A DNA stretch of 64,000 nt, from the NCBI RefSeq assembly GCF_945859705.1, contig NW_026605122.1, positions 363,001 through 427,000 on the forward strand, in the 5' to 3' direction. Shown piece after piece: positions 43,901 to 53,262 of this stretch (positions are counted from its first letter, which is position 1; each line of letters opens with the position of its first letter). Under the pieces are notes generated by a model, which was not told the origin of the DNA, made no database searches, and saw nothing but the letters and a program-made list of their open reading frames with translations. The stretch is from Episyrphus balteatus. Lineage: Eukaryota > Arthropoda > Insecta > Diptera > Syrphidae. Made by a program: the position numbers and the translations under genes.

Positions 43901-46900
43901 TTACATCTTCAGCTTTAATAAGATGCCCTTATCATATCTCTCAGTTGCTTAGAAAAAAGAATAAAATTTTTTTAATCAATCAGCTGCAGAACAAAAAAAA
44001 AGCTTTAATTTCAGATATTTTTTTCAATTTTTTTTTGTATGACAACCTATAATAAATTGTATATCGTTGGAAAGCTTTCATCTTCAGCTTTAATTAAATG
44101 CCCTAATCATATCTCTCAGTTGCTTAGAAAAAAGAATAAAAATTTTTTAATCAATCAGCTGGAGAACAAAAAAAAAGCTTTAATTTCAGATATTTTTTTC
44201 AATTTTTTTTTGTATGACAACCTATAATAAATTGTATATCGTTGGAAAGCTTTCATCTTCAGCTTTAATTAAATGCCCTTATCATATCTCTCAGTTGCTT
44301 AGAAAAAAGAATACAAATTTTTTAATCAATCAGCTGGAGAACAAAAAAAAAAGCTTTAATTTCAGATATTTTTTTCAATTTTTTTTTGTATGACAACCTA
44401 TAATAAATTGTATATAGTTGGAAAGCTTACATCTTCAGCTTTAATTAGATGCTCTAATCATATCTCTCAGTTGCTTAGAAAAAAGAATAAAATTTTTTTA
44501 ATCAATCAGCTGGAGAAAAAAAAAGCTTTAATTTCAAATATTTTTTCCAATTTTTTTTGTATGACAACCTATAATAAATTGTATATCGTTGGAAAGCTTA
44601 CATTTTCAGCTTTAATTAAACGCCCTTATCATATCTCTCAGTTGCTTAGAAAAAAGAATACAATTTTTTTAATCAATCAGCTGGAGAAAAAAAAAAGCTT
44701 TTATTTCAGATATTTTTTTCAATTTTTTTTGTATGAAAACCTATAATAAATTGTATATCGTAAGAAAGCTTACATCTTCAGCTTTAATTAAATGCCCTTA
44801 TCATATCTCTCAGATGCTTAGAAAAAAGAATAAAAATTTTTTTATCAATCAACTGAAGAACAAAAAAAAAAGCTTTAGTTTCAGATATTTTTTTCAATTT
44901 TTTTTTGTATGACAACCTATAATAAATTGTATATCGTTGGAAAGCTAACATCTTCAGCTTTAATTAAATGCCTTAGTCATATCTCTCAGTTGCTTAGAAA
45001 AAAGAATAAAAATTCAGCTGGAGAACAAAAAAAAAAGCTTTAATTTCAGATATTTTTTTCAATTTTTTTTTGTATGACAACCTATAATAAATTGTATATC
45101 GTTAGTCATATCTCTCAGTTGCTTAGAAAAAAGAATAAAAATTTTTTAATCAATCAACTGCAGAACAAAAAAAAAAAGCTTTTAATTCAGATATTTTTTT
45201 CAATTTTTTTTTGTATGACAACCTATAATAAATTGTATATCGTTGGAAAGCTTACATCTTCAGCTTTAATTAGATGCCCTAATCATATCTCTCAGTTGCT
45301 TGGAAAAAAGAATAAAAATTTTTTAATCAATCAGCTGCCCTTATCATATCTCTCAGTTGCTTAGAAAAAAGAATAAAAATTTTTTAATCAATCAACTGCA
45401 AAACAAAAAAAAAGCTTTAAATTCAGATATTTTTTTCAATTTTTTTTGTATGACAACCTATAATTAATTGTATATCGTTGGAAAGCTTACATCTTCAGCT
45501 TTAATTAGATGCCCTAATCATATCTCTCAGTTGCTTGGAAAAAAGAATAAAAATTTTTTAATCAATCAGCTGCCCTTATCATATCTCTCAGTTGCTTAGA
45601 AAAAAGAATAAAAATTTTTTAATCAATCAACTGCAGAACAAAAAAAAAAAGCTTTTAATTCAGATATTTTTTTCAATTTTTTTTTGTATGACAACCTATA
45701 ATAAATTGTATATCGTTGGAAAGCTTACATCTTCAGTTTTAATAAGATGCCCTTATCATATCTCTCAGTTGCTTAGAAAAAAGAATAAAAATTTTTTAAT
45801 CAATCAACTGCAGAACAAAAAAAAAGCTTTAAATTCAGATATTTTTTTCAATTTTTTTTTGTATGACAACCTATAATAAATTGTATATCGTTGGAAAGCT
45901 TACATCTTCAGCTTTAATTAAATGCCCTAATCATATCTCTCAGTTGCTTAGAAAAAAGAATAAAAAATTTTTAATCAATCAGCTGCAGAACAAAAAAAAA
46001 GCTTTAATTTCAGATGTTTTTTTCAATTTTTTTTGTATGACAACCTATCATAAATTGTATATCGTTTGAAAGCTTACATCTTCAGCTTTAAATAGATGCC
46101 CTAACCATATCTCTCAGTTGCTTAGAAAAAAGAATAAAAATTTTTTAATCAATCAACTGCAGAACCAAAAAAAAAGCTTTAAATTCAGATATTTTTTTCA
46201 ATTTTTTTTTGTATGACAACCTATAATAAATTGTATATCGTTGGAAAGCTTACATCTTTAGCTTTAATTAGATACCATAACCATTTCTCTCAGTTGCTTA
46301 GAAAAAAGAATAAAAAATTTTTAATCAATCAACTGCAGAACAAAAAAAAAAAGCTTTAAATTCAGATATTTTTTTCAATTTTTTTTTGTATGACAACCTA
46401 TAATAAATTGTATATCGTTGGAAAGCTTACATCTTCAGCTTTAATAAGATGCCCTTATCATTTTTCTCAGTTGCTTAGAAAAAAGAATACAAATTTTTTA
46501 ATCAATCAGCTGGAGAAAAAAAAAAGCTTTAATTTCAAATATTTTTTCCAATTTTTTTTGTATGACAACCTATAATAAATTGTATATCGTTGGAAAGCTT
46601 ACATTTTCAGCTTTAATTAAACGCCCTTATCATATCTCTCAGTTGCTTAGAAAAAAGAATAAAATTTTTTTAATCAATCAGCTGGAGAAAAAAAAAAGCT
46701 TTTATTTCAGATATTTTTTTCAATTTTTTTTGTATGAAAACCTATAATAAATTGTATATCGTTGGAAAGCTTACATCTTCAGCTTTAATTAAATGCCCTT
46801 ATCATATCTCTCAGATGCTTAGAAAAAAGAATAAAAATTTTTTTATCAATCAACTGCAGAACAAAAAAAAAAAGCTTTAGTTTCAGATATTTTTTTCAAT

Positions 46901-47592
46901 TTTTTTTTGTATGACAACCTATGATAAATTGTATATCGTTGGAAAGCTTACATCTTCAGCTTTAATTAAATGCCCTAATCATATCTCTCAGTTGCTTAGA
47001 AAAAAGAATAAAAATTTTTTAATCAATCAGCTGGAGAACAAAAAAAAAAGCTTTAATTTCAGATATTTTTTTCAATTTTTTTTTGTATGACAACCTATAA
47101 TAAATTGTATATCGTTGGAAAGCTTACATATTCAGCTTTAGTTAGATGCCCTAATCAAATCTCTCAGTTGCTTAGAAAAAAGAATACAAATTTTTCAATC
47201 AATCAGCTGCAGAACAAAAAAAAAGCTTTAATTTCAGATATTTTTTTCAATTTTTTTTTGTATGACAACCTATAATAAATTGTATATCGCTGGAAAGCTT
47301 ACATCTTCAGCTTTAATTAAATGCCTTAGTCATATCTCTCAGTTGCTTAGAAAAAAGAATAAAATTTTTTTAATCAATCAGCTGGAGAACAAAAAAAAAA
47401 AGCTTTAATTTCAGATATTTTTTTCAATTTTTTTTTTGTATGACAACCTATAATAAATTGTATATCGTTAGTCATATCTCTCAGTTGCTTAGAAAAAAGA
47501 ATAAAATTTTTTTAATCAATCAGCTGGAGAACAAAAAAAAAGCTTTAATTTCAGATATTTTTTTCAATTTTTTTTTGTATGACAACCTATAA

Positions 47593-47605
47593 TAAATTGT
47601 ATATC
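47593..47605 (+). repeat. Target-site duplication, left
   Basis: The satellite sequence TAAATTGTATATC ends here, where the element begins. The same 13 bp reappear at 53295-53307, where the satellite resumes in register. The uninterrupted paralogous sites at 56295 and 58189 contain it once. This supports a true duplication made at insertion. Confidence 0.85.
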
Positions 47606-47958
47606 ATCGAAAGAAGTGGAAAAGATTAAAATCTTATATTCCTTTGGCTTTTTTGGTCGCAGTGGTTGTAGTAATGAAACAATTAAGTAACCATTAGCTT
47701 TTCCCGACGTTTCGACAGGGGTTGCTGTCTTCTTCAGGGGAACTTTATTTTATCAAAATAAAAACAAATATTTTATTAACAACTGTGCAACAAATTTAAA
47801 CAATATTGTAAACTTACGTTACATAAAAATATAACAAAAATTGTAATCTACATTAAAAAGCAAAGATTAAAAAATAAAAATGAGCAAAATACACTTCAAA
47901 GAGAAGTTTAGTCTTTAATTATTACAAACAAAAAAAAAACAAATATTTTTGACATTTA
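47606..47958 (-). other. 3' UTR of left PLE copy
   Basis: This is the 353 bp between the left-copy stop codon and the satellite. On the minus strand it contains AATAAA hexamers at 47772-47777 and 47744-47749, followed by the hammerhead-like motif. The end reads CTTTCGAT directly against satellite. The 34-bp tail found on the right copy is absent here. Confidence 0.8.
47701..47742 (-). ncRNA. Hammerhead-ribozyme-like motif, left copy
   Basis: Mirror image of the motif at 53126-53167. On the minus strand it reads stem I UUCCC, core CUGAAGA, one extra A, stem II GACAG/CUGUC with a 6-nt loop, GAAA, then ACGUC and GGGAA closing stem I. Predicted cleavage is after the C of GUC at 47706. It lies in the 3' UTR of the left copy. 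Confidence 0.65.
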
Positions 47959-50406
47959 CTATGAGACAAGAGAACAATATACGGATGATATGTTTTGTGT
48001 GTCGAGCTTTCGGTTCATGTTGTTTTTGTTATTAATGATGTGCAGTGTTTCCAGTGTATATCGTTTAGACGTATGTCGTTCAGTCTGGAGAACTTTAACA
48101 TCTTCGAAGTCCGGAGTGTGGCCATACTCAATTGCATGGCTGGCTAATGCAGTTTTTCCAGGGTTGTTGGATTTGATGTCCGACTTGTGGTTAGACATGC
48201 GTTGGCGGAGAAATTGTTTTGTTGTGCCAATGTAGCACAAATTGCATGGTTCATTCGGTTTTCCTTTGCAGTTAATCTTGTAGATCACATCTGTAGCTTT
48301 ATCTTTCTCTGGTTTGTTTTTGAGTTTTGTGAAGAGATGGCTGAGCGTCATGTTGGGCTTATAAGCCATGAGAATATTTTTGGTTTTGTTGACGATAGAT
48401 TTTTTGAAATTTTCCGTTAAGCCAGGTACAAAAATAACGCTGTTATAGTAGCCAGTTGGACGATCATCTTTTTTGGTTTGGGGAATTTTATTTTTATGTT
48501 TGAAGAGAAGACTGCGTATTAAGGTAGAAGGAAAACCATTGTCTCTCAACATTTTAATTATTTTTTCTTCGTTTGTTCTGTGGAAACAAGTGTCACTTAT
48601 CGTGAAAATCTTACTTATTAAGTTGGAAGCTGTATTTAGAATTATGTGTTTCGGATGGTTGGAACGAAAATTGATTAATCTTCCTGATGCCGTGTCTTTT
48701 TGGTGCCAATTGAACATAAGAGAATCGTTTTGCCGTCGAATTTTTACATCAAGAAACGCTATTTCAAAATTTTTCTCCATTTCGATGGTGAATTGTATTT
48801 TAGGATGAAAACCGTTGAGGGATCTAAGAACTTCTTCAATTTTATCTTTATTTATTACAGCAAATATGTCGTCTACATACTTTGCAACAAATCTTGGTTT
48901 TTCAATCATTTTTTCAAAGCACTCATCAAGTAAATAATCGAGTACTAAATCGGCGATGGTAGGTGACAGTGGATTACCCATGGGCATTCCGAAAATTTGT
49001 TTGTATATATCGTCTTTATATTGTAAATAATTGTTATCCTTGAGACAAAAATCAAGAATTTCAAGGAACTTGTTTTGGCTAAGTTTTGTGTTTTCTTTTA
49101 TTGTTTCCCATCTTTTTTTAACAATGGTTATAGCTAATTGTGTAGGAATGTTGGTGAAAAGTGAAACAACATCGTATGAAACTAAAACATCATTATTTTG
49201 AAATTTCACAAGTTTCGCTTTTTCAATAAATTCAAAAGAATTTTTTACAGAGTAGCTTGATGTTGTTGTCGCGCACTGTAAAATTCTTCCTACATATTTA
49301 GAAAGTTCATAGCATGGCACTTTCATAGACGATGTAATGGGGCGTAAAGGGAGATTAGGCTTGTGTATTTTCGGCAAGCCGTAGATGGATGGAAGTTGTG
49401 CTGTGTACGTTATCATTTTATTTTTTTCCCGATCGTCTATGAAATTGTTGTTGTTTAGCCACTTTACTAATTCATTGTTTTTGGTTTGTAGAGTTGATAT
49501 TGGATTTGTTCTAACTCGTCTATAGGTGTTGCGGTCGGATAATAGATCACACATTTTGATATTATATTGATCTCGTTCCATCGCCACTGTGACGTTGCCC
49601 TTGTCCGCCGGTATAATTATGATGTTCTTATGCTGCTTAAGAAATTGAGTTGCTTGTTTGTGTACATTAAGCACATATTTGGCAAATTGATCATTACGTT
49701 GATGGCGATGGAAGGAGTGCAACATATTACCATACTGTGCTCTGATCATTTCTTGTTCCCTCTCGTCTTGGACATTACGAATAATTTCTTCGCCATCGGC
49801 TATTAGTTGAAAGAGTGGAAAGTTGTTTTTATCAATCGGCAGTGCAAATTTTTTTCCTAATGATAACAACCATTTGATCTCAAGAGGAAATATAATATTT
49901 GTTCTATTGTCAAACCATTTTTCGTGCATTTCAATATTAAATGTTTTCCACAGTGATGATTTGAGTTGGTCTATTTTATGATTGTTGTGTTTTTCTTTTT
50001 TGTTGTAGGTGTCTTTAAAAACTTGTTTTTGTTTGGAAGTGAACTGTTTGTATTCATTAGGAGTAAGATCGTTTTGTAATCGAAGAGCAAGAAGGCGAAT
50101 TACATTATTTGTGCGTTTTATTTTGTGATAAATCTCTGATATTTCGATGTTGAGAACTTTTTGGTGGAATTTAAGTTCAATCTTAGTATAAATATCAAGA
50201 GATTCTTTGTTAGAAAGAAGATGTTTAGTGTTAATTGTGGAATTTTTTAAATGATTAGGGATAAATCCCGATTGACGACAAATTAAAAGGAATTTTAAAT
50301 TTTGTTTTTGTGTAGCTAAATTTCTTTGTGCATTACTATATTGTTTTAGGTTGTCACACACCTGTATACCATACTTGTATTTTATATGTAGATAATAGTT
50401 CTTCAT
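47959..50406 (-). CDS. PLE reverse transcriptase / GIY-YIG endonuclease, intact
   Basis: The 815-aa single ORF is the replication protein of an endonuclease-positive Penelope-like element. It reverse-transcribes element RNA at a nicked chromosomal target. A basic N-terminal region (1 to about 250) is followed by PADKG (266-270) and YGLPKIHKP (342-350), both typical of PLE RTs. RT motif A is SYDVVSLF with D412. Motif B is GMPMGNPLSP (473-482). The catalytic YVDD is 510-513 and FLDVKI is 551-556. The C-terminal GIY-YIG domain runs from about 705 to 800: IYKINC (708-713), CYIG (724-727), R734/R736, H740, the HAIEYGH segment (757-763) and the likely metal-binding E786. C713, C721 and C724 with H740 resemble the PLE zinc-binding insert. 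The start is ATG at 50406 with A at -3; an in-frame TAA lies upstream in the leader. No frameshift or stop is seen. Competence is plausible but unproven. Confidence 0.93.
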   Translation of the reverse strand: MKNYYLHIKYKYGIQVCDNLKQYSNAQRNLATQKQNLKFLLICRQSGFIPNHLKNSTINTKHLLSNKESLDIYTKIELKFHQKVLNIEISEIYHKIKRTNNVIRLLALRLQNDLTPNEYKQFTSKQKQVFKDTYNKKEKHNNHKIDQLKSSLWKTFNIEMHEKWFDNRTNIIFPLEIKWLLSLGKKFALPIDKNNFPLFQLIADGEEIIRNVQDEREQEMIRAQYGNMLHSFHRHQRNDQFAKYVLNVHKQATQFLKQHKNIIIIPADKGNVTVAMERDQYNIKMCDLLSDRNTYRRVRTNPISTLQTKNNELVKWLNNNNFIDDREKNKMITYTAQLPSIYGLPKIHKPNLPLRPITSSMKVPCYELSKYVGRILQCATTTSSYSVKNSFEFIEKAKLVKFQNNDVLVSYDVVSLFTNIPTQLAITIVKKRWETIKENTKLSQNKFLEILDFCLKDNNYLQYKDDIYKQIFGMPMGNPLSPTIADLVLDYLLDECFEKMIEKPRFVAKYVDDIFAVINKDKIEEVLRSLNGFHPKIQFTIEMEKNFEIAFLDVKIRRQNDSLMFNWHQKDTASGRLINFRSNHPKHIILNTASNLISKIFTISDTCFHRTNEEKIIKMLRDNGFPSTLIRSLLFKHKNKIPQTKKDDRPTGYYNSVIFVPGLTENFKKSIVNKTKNILMAYKPNMTLSHLFTKLKNKPEKDKATDVIYKINCKGKPNEPCNLCYIGTTKQFLRQRMSNHKSDIKSNNPGKTALASHAIEYGHTPDFEDVKVLQTERHTSKRYTLETLHIINNKNNMNRKLDTQNISSVYCSLVS

Positions 50407-50474
50407 GATGGTGGATTCTGCTCGGCTAGCCGTCCGATGATGATATTAAAGATGATTTATTGACCAATCTACCA
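50394..50474. other. 81-bp spacer at the palindrome centre, PLE leader
   Basis: This non-mirrored stretch lies between the two copies. It holds the first four codons and 5' leader of the left (minus) copy, so the leader exists once and belongs to that copy only. It includes the 10-bp palindrome CGGCTAGCCG (50423-50432) and a doubled ACCAATCT (50463-50478). Positions 50446-50468 match, as reverse complement, the end of the tail at 53275-53297. In the coding sense of each copy this is a direct repeat between leader and 3' tail. No TATA box or other promoter motif was identified with confidence. Confidence 0.75.
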
Positions 50475-50506
50475 ATCTACATATAAAATACAAGTATGGT
50501 ATACAG

Positions 50507-52909
50507 GTGTGTGACAACCTAAAACAATATAGTAATGCACAAAGAAATTTAGCTACACAAAAACAAAATTTAAAATTCCTTTTAATTTGTCGTCAATCGG
50601 GATTTATCCCTAATCATTTAAAAAATTCCACAATTAACACTAAACATCTTCTTTCTAACAAAGAATCTCTTGATATTTATACTAAGATTGAACTTAAATT
50701 CCACCAAAAAGTTCTCAACATCGAAATATCAGAGATTTATCACAAAATAAAACGCACAAATAATGTAATTCGCCTTCTTGCTCTTCGATTACAAAACGAT
50801 CTTACTCCTAATGAATACAAACAGTTCACTTCCAAACAAAAACAAGTTTTTAAAGACACCTACAACAAAAAAGAAAAACACAACAATCATAAAATAGACC
50901 AACTCAAATCATCACTGTGGAAAACATTTAATATTGAAATGCACGAAAAATGGTTTGACAATAGAACAAATATTATATTTCCTCTTGAGATCAAATGGTT
51001 GTTATCATTAGGAAAAAAATTTGCACTGCCGATTGATAAAAACAACTTTCCACTCTTTCAACTAATAGCCGATGGCGAAGAAATTATTCGTAATGTCCAA
51101 GACGAGAGGGAACAAGAAATGATCAGAGCACAGTATGGTAATATGTTGCACTCCTTCCATCGCCATCAACGTAATGATCAATTTGCCAAATATGTGCTTA
51201 ATGTACACAAACAAGCAACTCAATTTCTTAAGCAGCATAAGAACATCATAATTATACCGGCGGACAAGGGCAACGTCACAGTGGCGATGGAACGAGATCA
51301 ATATAATATCAAAATGTGTGATCTATTATCCGACCGCAACACCTATAGACGAGTTAGAACAAATCCAATATCAACTCTACAAACCAAAAACAATGAATTA
51401 GTAAAGTGGCTAAACAACAACAATTTCATAGACGATCGGGAAAAAAATAAAATGATAACGTACACAGCACAACTTCCATCCATCTACGGCTTGCCGAAAA
51501 TACACAAGCCTAATCTCCCTTTACGCCCCATTACATCGTCTATGAAAGTGCCATGCTATGAACTTTCTAAATATGTAGGAAGAATTTTACAGTGCGCGAC
51601 AACAACATCAAGCTACTCTGTAAAAAATTCTTTTGAATTTATTGAAAAAGCGAAACTTGTGAAATTTCAAAATAATGATGTTTTAGTTTCATACGATGTT
51701 GTTTCACTTTTCACCAACATTCCTACACAATTAGCTATAACCATTGTTAAAAAAAGATGGGAAACAATAAAAGAAAACACAAAACTTAGCCAAAACAAGT
51801 TCCTTGAAATTCTTGATTTTTGTCTCAAGGATAACAATTATTTACAATATAAAGACGATATATACAAACAAATTTTCGGAATGCCCATGGGTAATCCACT
51901 GTCACCTACCATCGCCGATTTAGTACTCGATTATTTACTTGATGAGTGCTTTGAAAAAATGATTGAAAAACCAAGATTTGTTGCAAAGTATGTAGACGAC
52001 ATATTTGCTGTAATAAATAAAGATAAAATTGAAGAAGTTCTTAGATCCCTCAACGGTTTTCATCCTAAAATACAATTCACCATCGAAATGGAGAAAAATT
52101 TTGAAATAGCGTTTCTTGATGTAAAAATTCGACGGCAAAACGATTCTCTTATGTTCAATTGGCACCAAAAAGACACGGCATCAGGAAGATTAATCAATTT
52201 TCGTTCCAACCATCCGAAACACATAATTCTAAATACAGCTTCCAACTTAATAAGTAAGATTTTCACGATAAGTGACACTTGTTTCCACAGAACAAACGAA
52301 GAAAAAATAATTAAAATGTTGAGAGACAATGGTTTTCCTTCTACCTTAATACGCAGTCTTCTCTTCAAACATAAAAATAAAATTCCCCAAACCAAAAAAG
52401 ATGATCGTCCAACTGGCTACTATAACAGCGTTATTTTTGTACCTGGCTTAACGGAAAATTTCAAAAAATCTATCGTCAACAAAACCAAAAATATTCTCAT
52501 GGCTTATAAGCCCAACATGACGCTCAGCCATCTCTTCACAAAACTCAAAAACAAACCAGAGAAAGATAAAGCTACAGATGTGATCTACAAGATTAACTGC
52601 AAAGGAAAACCGAATGAACCATGCAATTTGTGCTACATTGGCACAACAAAACAATTTCTCCGCCAACGCATGTCTAACCACAAGTCGGACATCAAATCCA
52701 ACAACCCTGGAAAAACTGCATTAGCCAGCCATGCAATTGAGTATGGCCACACTCCGGACTTCGAAGATGTTAAAGTTCTCCAGACTGAACGACATACGTC
52801 TAAACGATATACACTGGAAACACTGCACATCATTAATAACAAAAACAACATGAACCGAAAGCTCGACACACAAAACATATCATCCGTATATTGTTCTCTT
52901 GTCTCATAG
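50507..52909 (+). CDS. PLE reverse transcriptase / GIY-YIG endonuclease, 5'-truncated copy
   Basis: The reading frame is intact and identical to residues 16-815 of the left copy, with all RT motifs (PADKG, YGLPKIHKP, SYDVV, GMPMGNPLSP, YVDD) and the complete GIY-YIG domain. The frame is open upstream to about 50456, but homology starts only in codon 6 and no ATG lies there. Position 50507 is a GTG, which a eukaryotic ribosome would rarely use. The first in-frame ATG is at 50939 (residue 160 of the full protein). It would give a 656-aa product that keeps both enzymatic domains but loses the basic N-terminus. The stop is TAG at 52907. It could be a dead-on-arrival copy, a source of a short protein, or be expressed from an upstream ATG by readthrough or splicing. 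Identity to its neighbour shows no decay. Confidence 0.85.
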   Translation: MCDNLKQYSNAQRNLATQKQNLKFLLICRQSGFIPNHLKNSTINTKHLLSNKESLDIYTKIELKFHQKVLNIEISEIYHKIKRTNNVIRLLALRLQNDLTPNEYKQFTSKQKQVFKDTYNKKEKHNNHKIDQLKSSLWKTFNIEMHEKWFDNRTNIIFPLEIKWLLSLGKKFALPIDKNNFPLFQLIADGEEIIRNVQDEREQEMIRAQYGNMLHSFHRHQRNDQFAKYVLNVHKQATQFLKQHKNIIIIPADKGNVTVAMERDQYNIKMCDLLSDRNTYRRVRTNPISTLQTKNNELVKWLNNNNFIDDREKNKMITYTAQLPSIYGLPKIHKPNLPLRPITSSMKVPCYELSKYVGRILQCATTTSSYSVKNSFEFIEKAKLVKFQNNDVLVSYDVVSLFTNIPTQLAITIVKKRWETIKENTKLSQNKFLEILDFCLKDNNYLQYKDDIYKQIFGMPMGNPLSPTIADLVLDYLLDECFEKMIEKPRFVAKYVDDIFAVINKDKIEEVLRSLNGFHPKIQFTIEMEKNFEIAFLDVKIRRQNDSLMFNWHQKDTASGRLINFRSNHPKHIILNTASNLISKIFTISDTCFHRTNEEKIIKMLRDNGFPSTLIRSLLFKHKNKIPQTKKDDRPTGYYNSVIFVPGLTENFKKSIVNKTKNILMAYKPNMTLSHLFTKLKNKPEKDKATDVIYKINCKGKPNEPCNLCYIGTTKQFLRQRMSNHKSDIKSNNPGKTALASHAIEYGHTPDFEDVKVLQTERHTSKRYTLETLHIINNKNNMNRKLDTQNISSVYCSLVS

Positions 52910-53262
52910 TAAATGTCAAAAATATTTGTTTTTTTTTTGTTTGTAATAATTAAAGACTAAACTTCTCTTTGAAGTGTATTTTGCTCATTTTTATTTTTTA
53001 ATCTTTGCTTTTTAATGTAGATTACAATTTTTGTTATATTTTTATGTAACGTAAGTTTACAATATTGTTTAAATTTGTTGCACAGTTGTTAATAAAATAT
53101 TTGTTTTTATTTTGATAAAATAAAGTTCCCCTGAAGAAGACAGCAACCCCTGTCGAAACGTCGGGAAAAGCTAATGGTTACTTAATTGTTTCATTACTAC
53201 AACCACTGCGACCAAAAAAGCCAAAGGAATATAAGATTTTAATCTTTTCCACTTCTTTCGAT
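52910..53262 (+). other. 3' UTR of right PLE copy
   Basis: This is 353 bp from the stop codon to the end of the mirrored arm. It contains AATAAA at 53091-53096 and 53119-53124, either of which could be a polyadenylation signal, then the hammerhead-like motif at 53126-53167. About 95 bp follow to CTTTCGAT. No second ORF is seen. Confidence 0.8.
53126..53167 (+). ncRNA. Hammerhead-ribozyme-like motif, right copy
   Basis: Read as RNA: UUCCC (stem I 5' strand, 53126-53130), CUGAAGA (53131-53137, fitting the CUGANGA core), an extra A, then GACAG (53139-53143) pairing with CUGUC (53150-53154) around a 6-nt loop. GAAA (53155-53158), CGUC and GGGAA (53163-53167) follow, the last pairing with UUCCC. 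Cleavage would follow C53162. Stem III would be only the self-complementary ACGU with no loop, so a monomer could not form it and two RNAs could. Type I hammerheads with minimal stem III are established in PLEs. The extra A before stem II departs from the textbook core. Confidence 0.65.

Larger units (their letters stand above)
1..47605 (+). repeat. Left satellite array, ~175-bp monomer
   Basis: About 270 head-to-tail monomers, all in plus orientation. Each starts conveniently at GTATGACAACC (44, 220 and 396 are the first three) and recurs every 174-177 bp. Most length variation comes from homopolymer A and T tracts. Landmarks in order are the TATATCGTTGGAAAGC segment, CTTCAGCTTTAATT, ATGCCCTAATCATATCTC, an A-rich/T-rich block, CAATCAGCTG, a run of about 10 A, GCTTTAATTTCAG, then T7 and T9 tracts. 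Each monomer has two HindIII sites (AAGCTT), one PvuII site (CAGCTG) and, in many copies, a PstI site (CTGCAG). Recurrent two-state sites are GCTTACATC/GCTTTCATC, AATTAGATG/AATTAAATG and CTGCAG/CTGGAG. The window opens mid-monomer, so the array continues upstream. No gene was seen inside it. Function is unknown; a heterochromatic or centromeric satellite is the usual reading. Confidence 0.98.
47606..50393 (-). repeat. Inverted-repeat arm, left PLE copy
   Basis: This 2788-bp arm is the reverse complement of 50475-53262. Paired coordinates sum to 100868 at every landmark checked: outer edge, stop codon, ribozyme motif, AATAAA and inner edge. There is therefore no indel between the arms, and the two encoded proteins are identical over the shared region. 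Read on the minus strand, the arm holds nearly all of the ORF plus 353 bp of 3' UTR. Confidence 0.93.
50475..53262 (+). repeat. Inverted-repeat arm, right PLE copy
   Basis: This 2788-bp plus-strand copy mirrors 47606-50393. Homology to the left copy begins at ATCTACAT, within codons 5 and 6 of the full ORF. The right copy therefore lacks the leader and the first residues. The arm ends at CTTTCGAT, exactly where the left arm meets satellite. Confidence 0.93.

Noticed and set aside
1..47605. CRISPR array
   Set aside because: The regular repeat has no unique spacers. The whole 175-bp unit is conserved, and no cas genes are present.
47990..49806. Open frames of 77-111 codons antisense to the left PLE ORF, and their mirror images at 51062-52878
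   Set aside because: They lie wholly within the opposite strand of the RT-endonuclease gene, match no family I recognise, and occur twice only because the element is duplicated.
50507..50509. GTG as a true start codon for the right copy
   Set aside because: The window is eukaryotic in character, and the homologous codon in the left copy is an internal valine (residue 16).
50511..50522. TGACAACCTA shared by the PLE coding region and the satellite monomer
   Set aside because: A 10-bp match between a 5.7-kb element and a 175-bp repeat is expected by chance, and similarity stops there.
47606..53262. Palindrome as a sequencing or assembly fold-back artefact
   Set aside because: An artefactual fold-back would also mirror the flanks. 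Here the satellite has the same orientation on both sides, a 13-bp target duplication is present, only one end has the tail, and the spacer is unique.
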